A stretch of 64,000 bases of DNA from Klebsiella quasivariicola (GCF_002269255.1 NZ_CP022823.1:4774001-4838000), one strand, 5' to 3'; shown: positions 25,052-34,218, counted from the first letter of the stretch. Notes: generated by a model not told the origin, from the letters alone. Made by a program: numbers and translations.

Positions 25052-25492
25052 CTACTCTTCTTCATCACCGCGCGCGGCAGGGACGCCAAGCGCAATAAAC
25101 TCCTCCAGCAGCGTGGTCAGCTGGCGCATCTTTTCCGTGGTGAACTGGGCCTCCAGCAGGCGATAGGTTTCTTCCACCTCCGCCTGAGCGCTTTCGTACA
25201 GCGCGGTACCGGCAGGCGTCAGCGAAACGTACAGTTTGCGCTGATCGTTAACCGGCTTTAAGCGCAGCACCAGCCCATCCCGCTCCATGCGGGTCAAAAT
25301 CCCGGTCAGGCTGGGGCGCAGGATACAGGCGCGAAAGGCCAGATCGTGAAAATCCATCGACGGGTGTTCGGCAAGAATACGTACGATCCGCCACTGCTGC
25401 TCGGTGAGATTGTGCCGTTTGACGATCGGCCGAAAGTAGGCCATCGCTGCCTCACGCGCCTGCAACAAGGCAATGGTTAATGAATCATGCAT
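25052..25492 (-). CDS. hpaR: Homoprotocatechuate operon repressor (MarR family)
   Basis: A 146-residue winged-helix repressor nearly identical at its N-terminus to E. coli HpaR (MHDSLTIALLQAREAAM) with LTEQQWRIVRIL and the DNA-binding segment RPSLTGILTRMERDGLVLR. It represses the hpa degradation operon until 4-hydroxyphenylacetate or a homoprotocatechuate derivative binds. It is divergent from hpaG1; two matching inverted repeats flank the intervening promoters. Confidence 0.92.
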   Translation of the reverse strand: MHDSLTIALLQAREAAMAYFRPIVKRHNLTEQQWRIVRILAEHPSMDFHDLAFRACILRPSLTGILTRMERDGLVLRLKPVNDQRKLYVSLTPAGTALYESAQAEVEETYRLLEAQFTTEKMRQLTTLLEEFIALGVPAARGDEEE

Positions 25493-25521
25493 AGTATCCC
25501 CTCAACGGCCTCATCAAAAAC

Positions 25522-25539
25522 TTATTAACAACTTAATAA
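25522..25539. promoter_or_regulatory. HpaR-type operator near hpaR
   Basis: TTATTAA-CAAC-TTAATAA is a perfect 7-4-7 inverted repeat 30 bp upstream of the hpaR start. It shares architecture and the ATTAACA core with the repeat at 25722, so it is probably the repressor's own control site. Confidence 0.6.
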
Positions 25540-25721
25540 TTAGCGTTAATCCTGCCATGTACAACCGGTTTCTGCACCTGAAAAGTACCAGCCCTCTAAT
25601 GAAAATTTCTTAATCCATTGATTAACAACCAATAAGTTATTGATGTGTAAATATTGTGTTAATCCGATCACAAAACATTCACTTCCAGTTGCTAAACCTC
25701 TACGCAAAGCATAAAAGATGA

Positions 25722-25739
25722 TCATTAACATATTAATGA
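25722..25739. promoter_or_regulatory. HpaR-type operator upstream of hpaG1
   Basis: TCATTAA-CATA-TTAATGA is a perfect 7-4-7 inverted repeat 40 bp before the hpaG1 start. Its position downstream of a likely promoter fits the main repression site of the degradation operon. Confidence 0.6.
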
Positions 25740-25779
25740 AATCCCTTCGAATCCGAAATCAGTACCAGAGGAGTGGTGA

Positions 25780-26412
25780 ATGAAAGGTACCATCTTCGCC
25801 GTTGCGCTCAATCATCGCAGCCAGCTCGACGCCTGGCGCGAAGCGTTTCAACAGGCCCCCTACAAGACGCCGCCGAAAACCGCGGTCTGGTTCATCAAAC
25901 CCCGTAATACCGTGATTGGCGACGGCGAAGCCATTCCCCATCCGCAGGGCGAGACCGTACAAAGCGGCGCGACGGTGGCGCTGATTGTCGGCAAAACCGC
26001 GCGTAAAGTGGCGGCAGAAGAGGCGGCGAACTATATCGCCGGCTACGCGCTGGCTAACGACGTTAGCCTGCCGGAAGAGAGTTTTTATCGCCCGGCGATC
26101 AAGGCCAAATGCCGCGATGGCTTCTGCCCCATCGGCGCGCTGTCGGCGGTGCGCAACGTCGATAACCTGACCATCATCACCGAAATCAACGGCCGCGAGG
26201 CGGATAGCTGGCATACCGGCGATCTGCAGCGTAACGCCGCGCAGCTGCTTAGCGCCTTAAGCGAGTTCGCTACCCTCAATCCCGGCGACGCGATCCTTAT
26301 CGGCACGCCCCACTCCCGCGTCACGCTGCGCCCCGGCGACCGCGTACGTATTCTCGCCGACGGTTTCCCGGCGCTCGAAAACCCGGTTGTCGCAGAAGGA
26401 GAGCTGGCATGA
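25780..26412 (+). CDS. hpaG: Homoprotocatechuate pathway isomerase/decarboxylase, N-terminal unit
   Basis: A 210-residue fumarylacetoacetate-hydrolase-fold protein equal to the first half of E. coli HpaG (HpcE), which there is one fused chain of about 430 residues. PKTAVWFIKPRNTVIGDGEAIP and GYALANDVSLPEE mark the fold. The pair isomerises and decarboxylates 5-oxo-pent-3-ene-1,2,5-tricarboxylate to 2-oxo-hept-4-ene-1,7-dioate. AGAGGAG precedes the ATG. It overlaps the next gene by 4 bp (ATGA). First gene of the hpa degradation operon; call it hpaG1. Confidence 0.88.
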   Translation: MKGTIFAVALNHRSQLDAWREAFQQAPYKTPPKTAVWFIKPRNTVIGDGEAIPHPQGETVQSGATVALIVGKTARKVAAEEAANYIAGYALANDVSLPEESFYRPAIKAKCRDGFCPIGALSAVRNVDNLTIITEINGREADSWHTGDLQRNAAQLLSALSEFATLNPGDAILIGTPHSRVTLRPGDRVRILADGFPALENPVVAEGELA

Positions 26413-27173
26413 AACAGGCACGCATTGAATGGCAAGGACAGGTACGCGACGTGCTGGTCGATGAACGCGACCAGGTGCGCCTGCCCGATGGCACGGTATT
26501 GAAAGAAGGTGAATTCCGCTGGCTGCCGCCCGCCGACGGCACGCTGTTCGCGCTGGGGCTCAACTACGCCGACCACGCCAGCGAGCTGGAGTTTAAACCG
26601 CCAACCGAGCCATTGGTGTTCATCAAAGCGCCGAACACCTTTATTGGCCACCAGCAGCAGTCGGTACGCCCGGATAACGTCGAATACATGCACTACGAAG
26701 CCGAACTGGTGGTGGTGATCGGGAAAACCGCGCGCCGCGTCAGCGAAGCCGAGGCCATGTACTATGTCGCTGGCTATACCCTGTGCAACGACTACGCGAT
26801 CCGCGACTATCTGGAAAACTACTACCGCCCGAACCTGCGGGTAAAAAGCCGCGACACCCTGACGCCGATCGGCCCGTGGATCGTCGCCAAAGAGGCGATC
26901 CCGGATCCGCATAATCTGGCCCTGCGTACCTGGGTCAACGGCGAACTGCGCCAGCAGGGCACCACCGCCGATCTGATCTTCAGCATCCCGTTCCTCATCG
27001 CTTATTTAAGCGAATTTATGACCCTGCAACCGGGCGACATGATCGCCACCGGCACGCCGAAAGGGCTATCCGATGTGGTGCCGGGCGATGAGGTGATCGT
27101 TGAAGTCGAGGGCGTGGGCCGCCTGGTCAACCATATCATCAGCCAGCAAGCGTATGAGGAGACACTGTCATGA
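26409..27173 (+). CDS. hpaG: Homoprotocatechuate pathway isomerase/decarboxylase, C-terminal unit
   Basis: A 254-residue fumarylacetoacetate-hydrolase-fold protein, the second half of the HpaG activity. FALGLNYADHASELEF, VFIKAPNTFIG, the metal-site glutamates in MHYEAELVVVIG, and DMIATGTPKGLSDVVPGDEV are visible. It stands as a separate gene from its partner upstream (hpaG2). Overlaps hpaE by ATGA, so all three are translationally coupled. Confidence 0.88.
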   Translation: MKQARIEWQGQVRDVLVDERDQVRLPDGTVLKEGEFRWLPPADGTLFALGLNYADHASELEFKPPTEPLVFIKAPNTFIGHQQQSVRPDNVEYMHYEAELVVVIGKTARRVSEAEAMYYVAGYTLCNDYAIRDYLENYYRPNLRVKSRDTLTPIGPWIVAKEAIPDPHNLALRTWVNGELRQQGTTADLIFSIPFLIAYLSEFMTLQPGDMIATGTPKGLSDVVPGDEVIVEVEGVGRLVNHIISQQAYEETLS

Positions 27174-28636
27174 AAAAGATTAACCATTGGATCAACGGTA
27201 AAAACGTTGCCGGCGCAGACTATTTTCATACCACCAACCCGGCCACCGGCGAGGTACTGGCTGAAGTCGCCTCCGGCGGCGAAGCCGAAATCAACCAGGC
27301 GGTAGCGGCGGCGAAAGAGGCCTTCCCGAAGTGGGCTAACCTGCCGATGAAAGAGCGCGCGCGCCTGATGCGCCGCCTGGGCGATCTGATCGATCAGAAC
27401 GTCCCGGAGATCGCGGCGATGGAAACTGCCGATACCGGCCTGCCTATCCACCAGACCAAAAACGTGCTGATCCCGCGCGCCTCACACAATTTCGAATTTT
27501 TCGCCGAAGTATGCCAGCAGATGAACGGCAAGACCTATCCGGTCGACGACAAGATGCTCAACTACACCCTCGTGCAGCCGGTTGGCGTCTGCGCGCTGGT
27601 GTCGCCGTGGAACGTGCCGTTTATGACCGCCACCTGGAAGGTGGCGCCGTGCCTGGCGCTGGGCAATACCGCGGTGCTGAAAATGTCCGAGCTGTCGCCG
27701 CTGACCGCCGATCGTCTGGGCGAACTGGCGCTGGAAGCCGGGATCCCGGCTGGCGTGCTCAACGTGGTGCAGGGCTATGGCGCCACCGCTGGCGACGCGC
27801 TGGTACGCCATCATGATGTGCGCGCCGTCTCCTTCACCGGCGGCACCGCCACCGGCCGCAACATTATGAAAAACGCCGGCCTGAAAAAGTACTCCATGGA
27901 GCTGGGCGGAAAATCGCCGGTGCTGATTTTTGAAGACGCCGATATTGAGCGGGCGCTCGACGCCGCGCTGTTCACCATTTTCTCGATCAACGGCGAACGC
28001 TGCACCGCCGGTTCACGCATTTTCATTCAGCAGAGTATTTATCCGGAGTTCGTCAAGCGCTTCGCCGAGCGCGCCAACCGCCTGCGCGTAGGCGATCCGA
28101 CCGATCCGAATACCCAGGTCGGCGCGCTGATTAGCAAGCAGCACTGGGAGAAAGTGTCCGGCTACATTCGCCTCGGTATCGAAGAGGGCGCCACCCTGCT
28201 GGCCGGCGGCGCGGATAAACCGTCCGACCTGCCGGCGCATCTGAAAGCCGGCAACTTCCTGCGCCCGACGGTACTGGCAGATGTCGACAACCGCATGCGC
28301 GTCGCCCAGGAAGAGATTTTTGGCCCGGTTGCCTGCCTGCTGCCGTTCAAAGACGAAGCGGAAGGGCTGCGCCTGGCTAACGATGTGGAGTACGGCCTGG
28401 CGTCGTACATCTGGACCCAGGACGTCAGCAAAGTGCTGCGTCTGGCGCGCGGTATTGAAGCCGGGATGGTGTTCGTCAACACCCAGAACGTGCGCGACCT
28501 GCGTCAGCCGTTCGGCGGCGTGAAGGCCTCCGGCACCGGCCGCGAAGGCGGCGAGTACAGCTTTGAAGTGTTCGCCGAAATGAAAAACGTCTGCATCTCG
28601 ATGGGCGACCATCCGATCCCGAAATGGGGAGTCTGA
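27170..28636 (+). CDS. hpaE: 5-carboxymethyl-2-hydroxymuconate semialdehyde dehydrogenase
   Basis: A 488-residue aldehyde dehydrogenase, the usual HpaE length. LVSPWNVPFMTATWKVAP, SFTGGTATGRNIM, the glutamate in MELGGKSPVLIFED and the catalytic cysteine in INGERCTAGSRIF are in order. It oxidises the ring-cleavage product semialdehyde with NAD. It follows hpaG2 with a 4-bp overlap and is 1 bp before hpaD. Confidence 0.93.
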   Translation: MKKINHWINGKNVAGADYFHTTNPATGEVLAEVASGGEAEINQAVAAAKEAFPKWANLPMKERARLMRRLGDLIDQNVPEIAAMETADTGLPIHQTKNVLIPRASHNFEFFAEVCQQMNGKTYPVDDKMLNYTLVQPVGVCALVSPWNVPFMTATWKVAPCLALGNTAVLKMSELSPLTADRLGELALEAGIPAGVLNVVQGYGATAGDALVRHHDVRAVSFTGGTATGRNIMKNAGLKKYSMELGGKSPVLIFEDADIERALDAALFTIFSINGERCTAGSRIFIQQSIYPEFVKRFAERANRLRVGDPTDPNTQVGALISKQHWEKVSGYIRLGIEEGATLLAGGADKPSDLPAHLKAGNFLRPTVLADVDNRMRVAQEEIFGPVACLLPFKDEAEGLRLANDVEYGLASYIWTQDVSKVLRLARGIEAGMVFVNTQNVRDLRQPFGGVKASGTGREGGEYSFEVFAEMKNVCISMGDHPIPKWGV

Positions 28637-28637
28637 T

Positions 28638-29495
28638 ATGGGTAAGTTAGCGTTAGCAGCAAAAATCACTCACGTGCCGTCGATGTATCTGTCTGAGCTG
28701 CCGGGGAAAAACCACGGCTGCCGTCAGGGCGCGATCGACGGGCATAAAGAAATTGGCAAGCGCTGCCGTGAAATGGGCGTCGATACCATTATCGTGTTCG
28801 ACACCCACTGGCTGGTCAACAGCGCCTACCACATCAACTGTGCCGACCATTTCCAGGGCGTCTACACCAGTAACGAACTGCCGCATTTTATTCGCGACAT
28901 GACCTACGACTACGACGGCAACCCGGAGCTGGGCCAGCTTATCGCCGACGAGGCGGTGAAGCTTGGCGTACGCGCCAAAGCGCACAATATCCCCAGCCTG
29001 AAGCTGGAGTACGGCACCCTGGTGCCGATGCGCTACATGAATAGCGATAAGCATTTCAAAGTGGTGTCCATTTCGGCCTTCTGTACCGTTCACGATTTTG
29101 CCGACAGCCGCAAGCTGGGCGAAGCCATCCTCAAAGCCATTGAGAAATACGACGGCACCGTGGCAGTGCTGGCCAGCGGTTCGCTGTCGCACCGCTTTAT
29201 CGACGACCAGCGCGCCGAAGAGGGGATGAACAGCTATACCCGCGAGTTTGACCATCAGATGGATGAGCGGGTGGTGAAGCTGTGGCGCGAGGGCAAATTC
29301 AAAGAGTTCTGCACCATGCTGCCGGAGTATGCCGACTACTGCTACGGCGAAGGCAACATGCACGACACGGTGATGCTGCTCGGTCTGCTGGGTTGGGATA
29401 AATACGACGGCAAGGTGGAGTTTATCACCGAGCTGTTCGCCAGCTCCGGTACCGGCCAGGTTAACGCCGTGTTCCCGCTGCCGGCGCAGGCGTAA
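28638..29495 (+). CDS. hpaD: 3,4-dihydroxyphenylacetate 2,3-dioxygenase
   Basis: A 285-residue type-III extradiol (LigB-fold) dioxygenase. His in KITHVPSMYLSE and in VFDTHWLV, with a later glutamate, supply the iron ligands; ASGSLSHRFID is the second catalytic histidine region. It cleaves homoprotocatechuate to 5-carboxymethyl-2-hydroxymuconate semialdehyde. A long open frame on the opposite strand here is a codon-bias shadow. Confidence 0.93.
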   Translation: MGKLALAAKITHVPSMYLSELPGKNHGCRQGAIDGHKEIGKRCREMGVDTIIVFDTHWLVNSAYHINCADHFQGVYTSNELPHFIRDMTYDYDGNPELGQLIADEAVKLGVRAKAHNIPSLKLEYGTLVPMRYMNSDKHFKVVSISAFCTVHDFADSRKLGEAILKAIEKYDGTVAVLASGSLSHRFIDDQRAEEGMNSYTREFDHQMDERVVKLWREGKFKEFCTMLPEYADYCYGEGNMHDTVMLLGLLGWDKYDGKVEFITELFASSGTGQVNAVFPLPAQA

Positions 29496-29504
29496 GGAGG
29501 CTGT

Positions 29505-29885
29505 ATGCCGCATTTTATCGCCGAATGTACCGACAACATCCGCGAACAGGCCGATCTGCCAGGGCTGTTCGCCAAAGTCAACGAGGCGCTGGCCGCCACC
29601 GGCATCTTCCCGATCGGTGGGATCCGCAGCCGCGCCCACTGGCTGGATACCTGGCAGATGGCCGACGGCAAGCAGGATTACGCCTTCGTGCATATGACCC
29701 TGAAGATCGGCGCCGGCCGTAGCCTGGAGAGCCGTCAGGACGTGGGCGATATGTTGTTCGCGCTGATCAAAGCCCACTTTGCCGCTCTGATGGAGAGCCG
29801 CTATCTGGCGCTGTCGTTCGCCATGGAAGAGCTCGACCCGACGCTGAACTACAAACAGAACAACGTGCACGCGTTATTTAAATAA
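29505..29885 (+). CDS. hpaF: 5-carboxymethyl-2-hydroxymuconate delta-isomerase
   Basis: A 126-residue tautomerase-superfamily protein. Pro follows the initiator methionine (MPHFIAECTDNIR), giving the N-terminal catalytic proline after processing. It shifts the double bond in the pathway tricarboxylate. AAGGAGG precedes the ATG, 9 bp after hpaD. Confidence 0.92.
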   Translation: MPHFIAECTDNIREQADLPGLFAKVNEALAATGIFPIGGIRSRAHWLDTWQMADGKQDYAFVHMTLKIGAGRSLESRQDVGDMLFALIKAHFAALMESRYLALSFAMEELDPTLNYKQNNVHALFK

Positions 29886-29895
29886 TGTGCAAATT

Positions 29896-29970
29896 GCCCG
29901 GTGGCGCTGCGCTTACCGGGCCTACAACGGCCATGAATTTGTAGGCCGGATAAGCGAAGCGCCATCCGGC
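29896..29970. repeat. REP pair (BIME) between hpaF and hpaH
   Basis: GCCCGGTGGCGCTGCGCTTA with its arm, and an inverted copy GGCCGGATAAGCGAAGCGCC with its arm, separated by about 20 bp. Typical intra-operon REP element that may set mRNA stability between gene segments. Confidence 0.85.
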
Positions 29971-29993
29971 AATACAATGCCACAGGAATCACT

Positions 29994-30797
29994 ATGCTCG
30001 ATAAACAGACCCGCACCCTGATTGCCCAGCGGCTGAACCAGGCCGAAAAACAGCGTGAACAGATCCGCGCGATCTCGCTGGATTATCCGTCGATCACCAT
30101 TGAGGACGCCTACGCCGTCCAGCGCGAATGGGTCGAAATGAAGATCGCCGAAGGCCGCGTGCTCAAAGGTCATAAGATTGGCCTGACCTCTAAAGCGATG
30201 CAGGCCAGTTCGCAGATCAGCGAGCCGGACTACGGCGCGCTGCTCGACGATATGTTCTTCCACGACGGCAGCGATATTCCCACCGACCGCTTTATCGTGC
30301 CGCGGATCGAAGTCGAGCTGGCCTTCGTGCTGGCCAAACCGCTGCGCGGCCCGAACTGCACGCTGTTTGATGTCTATAACGCCACCGACTACGTTATCCC
30401 GGCGCTGGAGCTTATCGACGCGCGCTGCCACAACATCGACCCGGAAACCCAGCGTCCGCGCAAAGTGTTCGACACCATCTCCGATAACGCCGCCAACGCC
30501 GGGGTGATCCTCGGCGGCCGGCCGATTAAACCGGATGAGCTCGACCTGCGCTGGATCTCCGCCCTGCTGTATCGCAACGGCGTGATTGAAGAGACCGGCG
30601 TCGCCGCGGGCGTGCTGAACCACCCGGCCAACGGCGTGGCCTGGCTGGCCAACAAACTGGCGCCGTACGATGTCCAGCTCGAAGCCGGGCAGATTATCCT
30701 CGGCGGCTCGTTCACCCGCCCGGTCCCGGCGCGCAAGGGCGATACCTTCCACGTCGACTACGGCAACATGGGCGCCATCAGCTGCCGCTTTGTTTGA
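29994..30797 (+). CDS. hpaH: 2-oxo-hept-4-ene-1,7-dioate hydratase
   Basis: A 267-residue hydratase of the MhpD/HpaH group, full family length, with GHKIGLTSKAMQ, FIVPRIEVELAFVLAKPL (metal-site Glu pair), and WLANKLAPYDVQLEAGQIILGGSF. It adds water to give 2,4-dihydroxy-hept-2-ene-1,7-dioate, the HpaI substrate. It is separated from hpaF by a REP pair and from hpaI by 10 bp. Confidence 0.92.
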   Translation: MLDKQTRTLIAQRLNQAEKQREQIRAISLDYPSITIEDAYAVQREWVEMKIAEGRVLKGHKIGLTSKAMQASSQISEPDYGALLDDMFFHDGSDIPTDRFIVPRIEVELAFVLAKPLRGPNCTLFDVYNATDYVIPALELIDARCHNIDPETQRPRKVFDTISDNAANAGVILGGRPIKPDELDLRWISALLYRNGVIEETGVAAGVLNHPANGVAWLANKLAPYDVQLEAGQIILGGSFTRPVPARKGDTFHVDYGNMGAISCRFV

Positions 30798-30807
30798 GGA
30801 GAGCAAG

Positions 30808-31599
30808 ATGAACAACGCATTTAAAGAGGCGCTCAAGGCCGGGCGTCCGCAAATCGGCCTGTGGCTTGGGCTGTGCAGCAGCTACAGCGCCGAACTGCTG
30901 GCCGGCGCGGGCTTCGACTGGCTGCTGATCGACGGCGAACACGCGCCCAATAATGTACAAACGGTGCTGACCCAGCTTCAGGCCATTGCGCCCTACCCCA
31001 GCCAGCCGGTGGTGCGTCCGTCGTGGAACGATCCGGTACAGATCAAACAGCTGCTGGACGTCGGCGCACAGACCCTGCTGGTGCCGATGGTGCAGAACGC
31101 CGAAGAAGCGCGGCTGGCGGTCAGATCCACTCGCTACCCGCCTGCCGGCATCCGCGGCGTCGGCAGCGCGCTGGCCCGCGCCTCGCGCTGGAATCGCGTC
31201 CCGGATTATATCCACCGGGCCAACGACGCTATGTGCGTCCTGGTGCAGATTGAGACCCGCGAAGCGCTGAAAAATCTGCCGCAGATCCTCGATGTCGACG
31301 GGGTGGACGGCGTGTTTATCGGTCCGGCGGATCTCAGCGCCGATATGGGCCATGGCGGCAATCCACAGCACCCGGAAGTGCAGGCCGCTATCGAAGATGC
31401 CATCCAGCAAATCCGTCAGGCCGGCAAGGCGCCGGGGATCCTGATGGCCAATGAACAGCTGGCGAAACGCTATCTCGAACTGGGCGCGCTGTTCGTCGCC
31501 GTCGGCGTCGATACCACTCTGCTGGCCCGCGGCGCAGAAGCGCTGGCGGCGCGGTTTGGCGCGGAAAAAACTGCCCTGGGTTCGTCAGGCGTCTACTAA
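30808..31599 (+). CDS. hpaI: 4-hydroxy-2-oxo-heptane-1,7-dioate aldolase
   Basis: A 263-residue class II HpcH/HpaI aldolase. WLLIDGEHAPN, VVRPSWND (arginine base), the metal glutamate in VQIETREAL and the metal aspartate in VFIGPADLSADMG are present. It yields pyruvate and succinate semialdehyde, the pathway end products. The ATG at 30808 has a GAGGAGAG site; longer upstream frames are read-through. Confidence 0.93.
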   Translation: MNNAFKEALKAGRPQIGLWLGLCSSYSAELLAGAGFDWLLIDGEHAPNNVQTVLTQLQAIAPYPSQPVVRPSWNDPVQIKQLLDVGAQTLLVPMVQNAEEARLAVRSTRYPPAGIRGVGSALARASRWNRVPDYIHRANDAMCVLVQIETREALKNLPQILDVDGVDGVFIGPADLSADMGHGGNPQHPEVQAAIEDAIQQIRQAGKAPGILMANEQLAKRYLELGALFVAVGVDTTLLARGAEALAARFGAEKTALGSSGVY

Positions 31600-31600
31600 C

Positions 31601-31674
31601 GCCGGGTGATGCTACGCTCACCCGGCCTGGAGCAGCAACGAATCGCAAACCCGGTAAACGCAGCGCCACCGGGC
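31601..31674. repeat. REP elements between hpaI and hpaX
   Basis: GCCGGGTGATGCTACGCTCA with its arm, then a second copy (CCGGTAAACGCAGCGCCACC). Fills the short gap before hpaX. Confidence 0.75.
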
Positions 31675-31717
31675 AACCCGCAGTACCCGACAAAATTCCC
31701 ATTAGAGGAAAATAATA

Positions 31718-33094
31718 ATGAGCGATACATCACCTGCCATCCCGGAAAAGTTCGATCCGGCGAACCAGCACAAACAGCTGACGGCACAGCAGCAGTCGGT
31801 TATCAACAAGCTCTTCCGCCGTCTGATCGTATTTTTATTCGTCCTGTTTATCTTTTCGTTTTTAGACCGGATCAATATCGGCTTTGCCGGATTAACCATG
31901 GGGCAGGATCTGGGCCTCAACGCCACCATGTTTGGCCTGGCCACCACCCTGTTTTACGCCACCTACGTCATTTTTGGCATTCCCAGCAACGTAATGCTCA
32001 GCATCGTCGGCGCACGACGCTGGATCGCCACCATCATGGTGCTGTGGGGCATCGCCTCTACCGCCACCATGTTCGCCACCGGGCCGAAAAGTCTCTATGT
32101 CCTGCGCATGCTGGTGGGGATCACCGAGGCCGGTTTCCTGCCGGGTATCCTGCTGTACCTGACCTACTGGTTCCCGGCCTTTTTCCGCGCCCGCGCTAAC
32201 GCGTTGTTTATGATTGCGATGCCGGTAACCACCGCGCTGGGATCGATCGTCTCCGGCTATATCTTGTCCCTCGATGGTCTGCTGAACCTGCACGGCTGGC
32301 AGTGGCTGTTCCTGCTGGAAGGCTTCCCGTCGGTGCTGCTCGGCATTATGGTCTGGTTCTGGCTGGATGATTCGCCGTCGAAGGCCAGGTGGCTGACGGC
32401 GGAGGACAAAAAATGTCTGCAGGAGATGATGGATAACGATCGCCTGACCCTGGTGCAGCCGGAAGGGGCGATCAGCCATCACGCCATGCAGCAGCGCAGC
32501 CTGTGGCGCGAAGTCTTTACTCCGATCGTGCTGATGTACACCCTCGCCTACTTCTGCCTGACCAATACGCTCAGCGCGATCAGCATCTGGACGCCGCAGA
32601 TCCTCAAAAGCTTTAACGAAAGCAGCAGCAATATCACCATCGGCCTGCTGGCGGCGATCCCGCAGATTTGTACCATTCTCGGGATGATCTACTGGAGCCG
32701 CCACTCCGATAAGCACCAGGAGCGGAAGCATCATACCGCCCTGCCGTTCCTGTTCGCCGCCGCGGGCTGGCTGCTGGCATCAGCTACCGATCATAACCTG
32801 ATCCAGTTGCTCGGGATCGTAATGGCCTCCACCGGATCGTTTAGCGCTATGGCTATTTTCTGGACCACGCCGGATCAGTCCATCAGCCTGCGTGCCCGGG
32901 CGATCGGTATCGCGGTGATCAACGCCACCGGCAATATCGGATCGGCGCTCAGTCCCTTTATGATCGGCTGGCTGAAGGATATTACCGGCAGCTTCAGCAG
33001 CGGGCTGTGGTTCGTCGCCGCACTGCTGGTGATTGGCGCGGTGATCATCTGGGCGATTCCGATGAAGGGCTCGCGCCCTCGCGCGACACCGTAA
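31718..33094 (+). CDS. hpaX: 4-hydroxyphenylacetate permease (MFS)
   Basis: A 458-residue major facilitator transporter of the anion:cation symporter group with about 12 spans, FLDRINIGFAGLTMGQDLG in helix 1 and GARRWIATIMVLWG. In E. coli W HpaX imports 4-hydroxyphenylacetate. AGAGGAA precedes the ATG. It lies between hpaI and hpaA, its usual place. Confidence 0.92.
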   Translation: MSDTSPAIPEKFDPANQHKQLTAQQQSVINKLFRRLIVFLFVLFIFSFLDRINIGFAGLTMGQDLGLNATMFGLATTLFYATYVIFGIPSNVMLSIVGARRWIATIMVLWGIASTATMFATGPKSLYVLRMLVGITEAGFLPGILLYLTYWFPAFFRARANALFMIAMPVTTALGSIVSGYILSLDGLLNLHGWQWLFLLEGFPSVLLGIMVWFWLDDSPSKARWLTAEDKKCLQEMMDNDRLTLVQPEGAISHHAMQQRSLWREVFTPIVLMYTLAYFCLTNTLSAISIWTPQILKSFNESSSNITIGLLAAIPQICTILGMIYWSRHSDKHQERKHHTALPFLFAAAGWLLASATDHNLIQLLGIVMASTGSFSAMAIFWTTPDQSISLRARAIGIAVINATGNIGSALSPFMIGWLKDITGSFSSGLWFVAALLVIGAVIIWAIPMKGSRPRATP

Positions 33095-33103
33095 GGAGCC
33101 GCT

Positions 33104-33994
33104 ATGTGCCAAAGCCCAATCGCCAATATCGATATCAATAAAGAGTACGACGAGAGTCTGGGCACCGAAGAGGTGCACTATCAGTCGTTCTCCCGTATGG
33201 CGGCCTTTTTTGGCCGCGACATGCAGGCGCATCGCCACGACCGCTATTTCCAGATGCACTACCTTGATACCGGGCAGATTGAGCTGCAGCTCGATGATCA
33301 TCGCTATTCGGTGCAGGCGCCGCTGTTTGTGATAACGCCGCCCTCGGTGCCGCATGCCTTTATTACAGAGTCCGATAGCGATGGTCACGTGTTGACGGTG
33401 CACGAAGAACTTATCTGGCCGCTGCTGGAGGTGCTTTATCCCGGCACGCGGGAGACCTTCGGCCTGCCGGGGATCTGCCTGTCGCTGGCGGATAAACCCG
33501 ACGAGCTGGCGGCGCTGGCGCACTACTGGCAGCTGATTCGTCGGGAGTCCACCGCCCAGCTGCCGGGGCGGGAGCATACCCTGGCGCTGCTGGCGCAGGC
33601 GGTCTTTACCCTGCTGCTGCGTAATGCCAGGCTCGACGATCACGCCGCCAGCGGGATGCGCGGCGAGCTGAAATTATTCCAGCGCTTTAACCAGATGATC
33701 GATAGCCACTTTCATCAACACTGGACGGTACCGGATTACGCCAGGGAGCTGCATCTGACCGAATCGCGGTTGACCGATATCTGTCGCCGCTTCGCTAACC
33801 GTTCGCCGAAGCGGCTGATATTCGACCGCCAGCTGCGCGAGGCAAAGCGGCTGCTGCTGTTCTCCGATAGCGCGGTCAATGAGATAGCCTGGCAACTGGG
33901 GTTTAAAGATCCCGCCTATTTCGCGCGCTTTTTTAGCCGCCAGGTCGGCTGCTCGCCCAGCAGCTACCGGGCGCAAAAAGTACCGGTGTCGTAA
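33104..33994 (+). CDS. hpaA: 4-hydroxyphenylacetate operon activator (AraC family)
   Basis: A 296-residue activator with an N-terminal cupin (MQAHRHDRYFQMHYLDTGQ; VITPPSVPHAF) that senses the substrate and a C-terminal AraC domain (TVPDYARELHLTESRLTDIC; VNEIAWQLGFKDPAYFARFF). HpaA activates hpaBC. It is 9 bp after hpaX and precedes the hpaB promoter region. Confidence 0.92.
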   Translation: MCQSPIANIDINKEYDESLGTEEVHYQSFSRMAAFFGRDMQAHRHDRYFQMHYLDTGQIELQLDDHRYSVQAPLFVITPPSVPHAFITESDSDGHVLTVHEELIWPLLEVLYPGTRETFGLPGICLSLADKPDELAALAHYWQLIRRESTAQLPGREHTLALLAQAVFTLLLRNARLDDHAASGMRGELKLFQRFNQMIDSHFHQHWTVPDYARELHLTESRLTDICRRFANRSPKRLIFDRQLREAKRLLLFSDSAVNEIAWQLGFKDPAYFARFFSRQVGCSPSSYRAQKVPVS

Positions 33995-33995
33995 T

Positions 33996-34218
33996 CCCCC
34001 GGCGGCGCGGCGCTTACGGGGCTGCGGTCCACAGGGCGGCTCAGCGCCGCGTTGCCCGCCAAACGCTGCCGAGATCACAAAATTCACGCCCGCCTGAAAA
34101 GTACCCGTCGTTGTCGCAAACGTCCCTTCACGGCAAGCGCAATAACCGCTTCAATTGAACAACAAAAACAAAACATAAATTTAACATAGCATTCCGATTA
34201 ATACTGAAGAGGTCACCT
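33996..34218. promoter_or_regulatory. hpaBC promoter region with a REP-like element
   Basis: A degenerate REP (CCCCGGCGGCGCGGCGCTTA) at 33996-34021 marks the end of the preceding operon. The AT-rich stretch 34140-34210 before hpaB should carry the HpaA-activated promoter. I could not define the activator sites. Confidence 0.5.

Noticed and set aside
25640..25680. TGTGTTAATCCGATCACA as a CRP site upstream of hpaG1
   Set aside because: Half-sites are separated by 8 instead of 6 bases, so it is not a good match, though hpa genes are known to be catabolite controlled.
28653..29870. 405-codon open frame on the minus strand across hpaD and hpaF
   Set aside because: Antisense to two well-recognised genes; its composition reflects GC-rich codon bias of the real frame, and the protein has no recognisable motif.
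29922..30836. Long minus-strand frame opposite hpaH
   Set aside because: No start signal or recognisable domain, and hpaH is full length on the plus strand.
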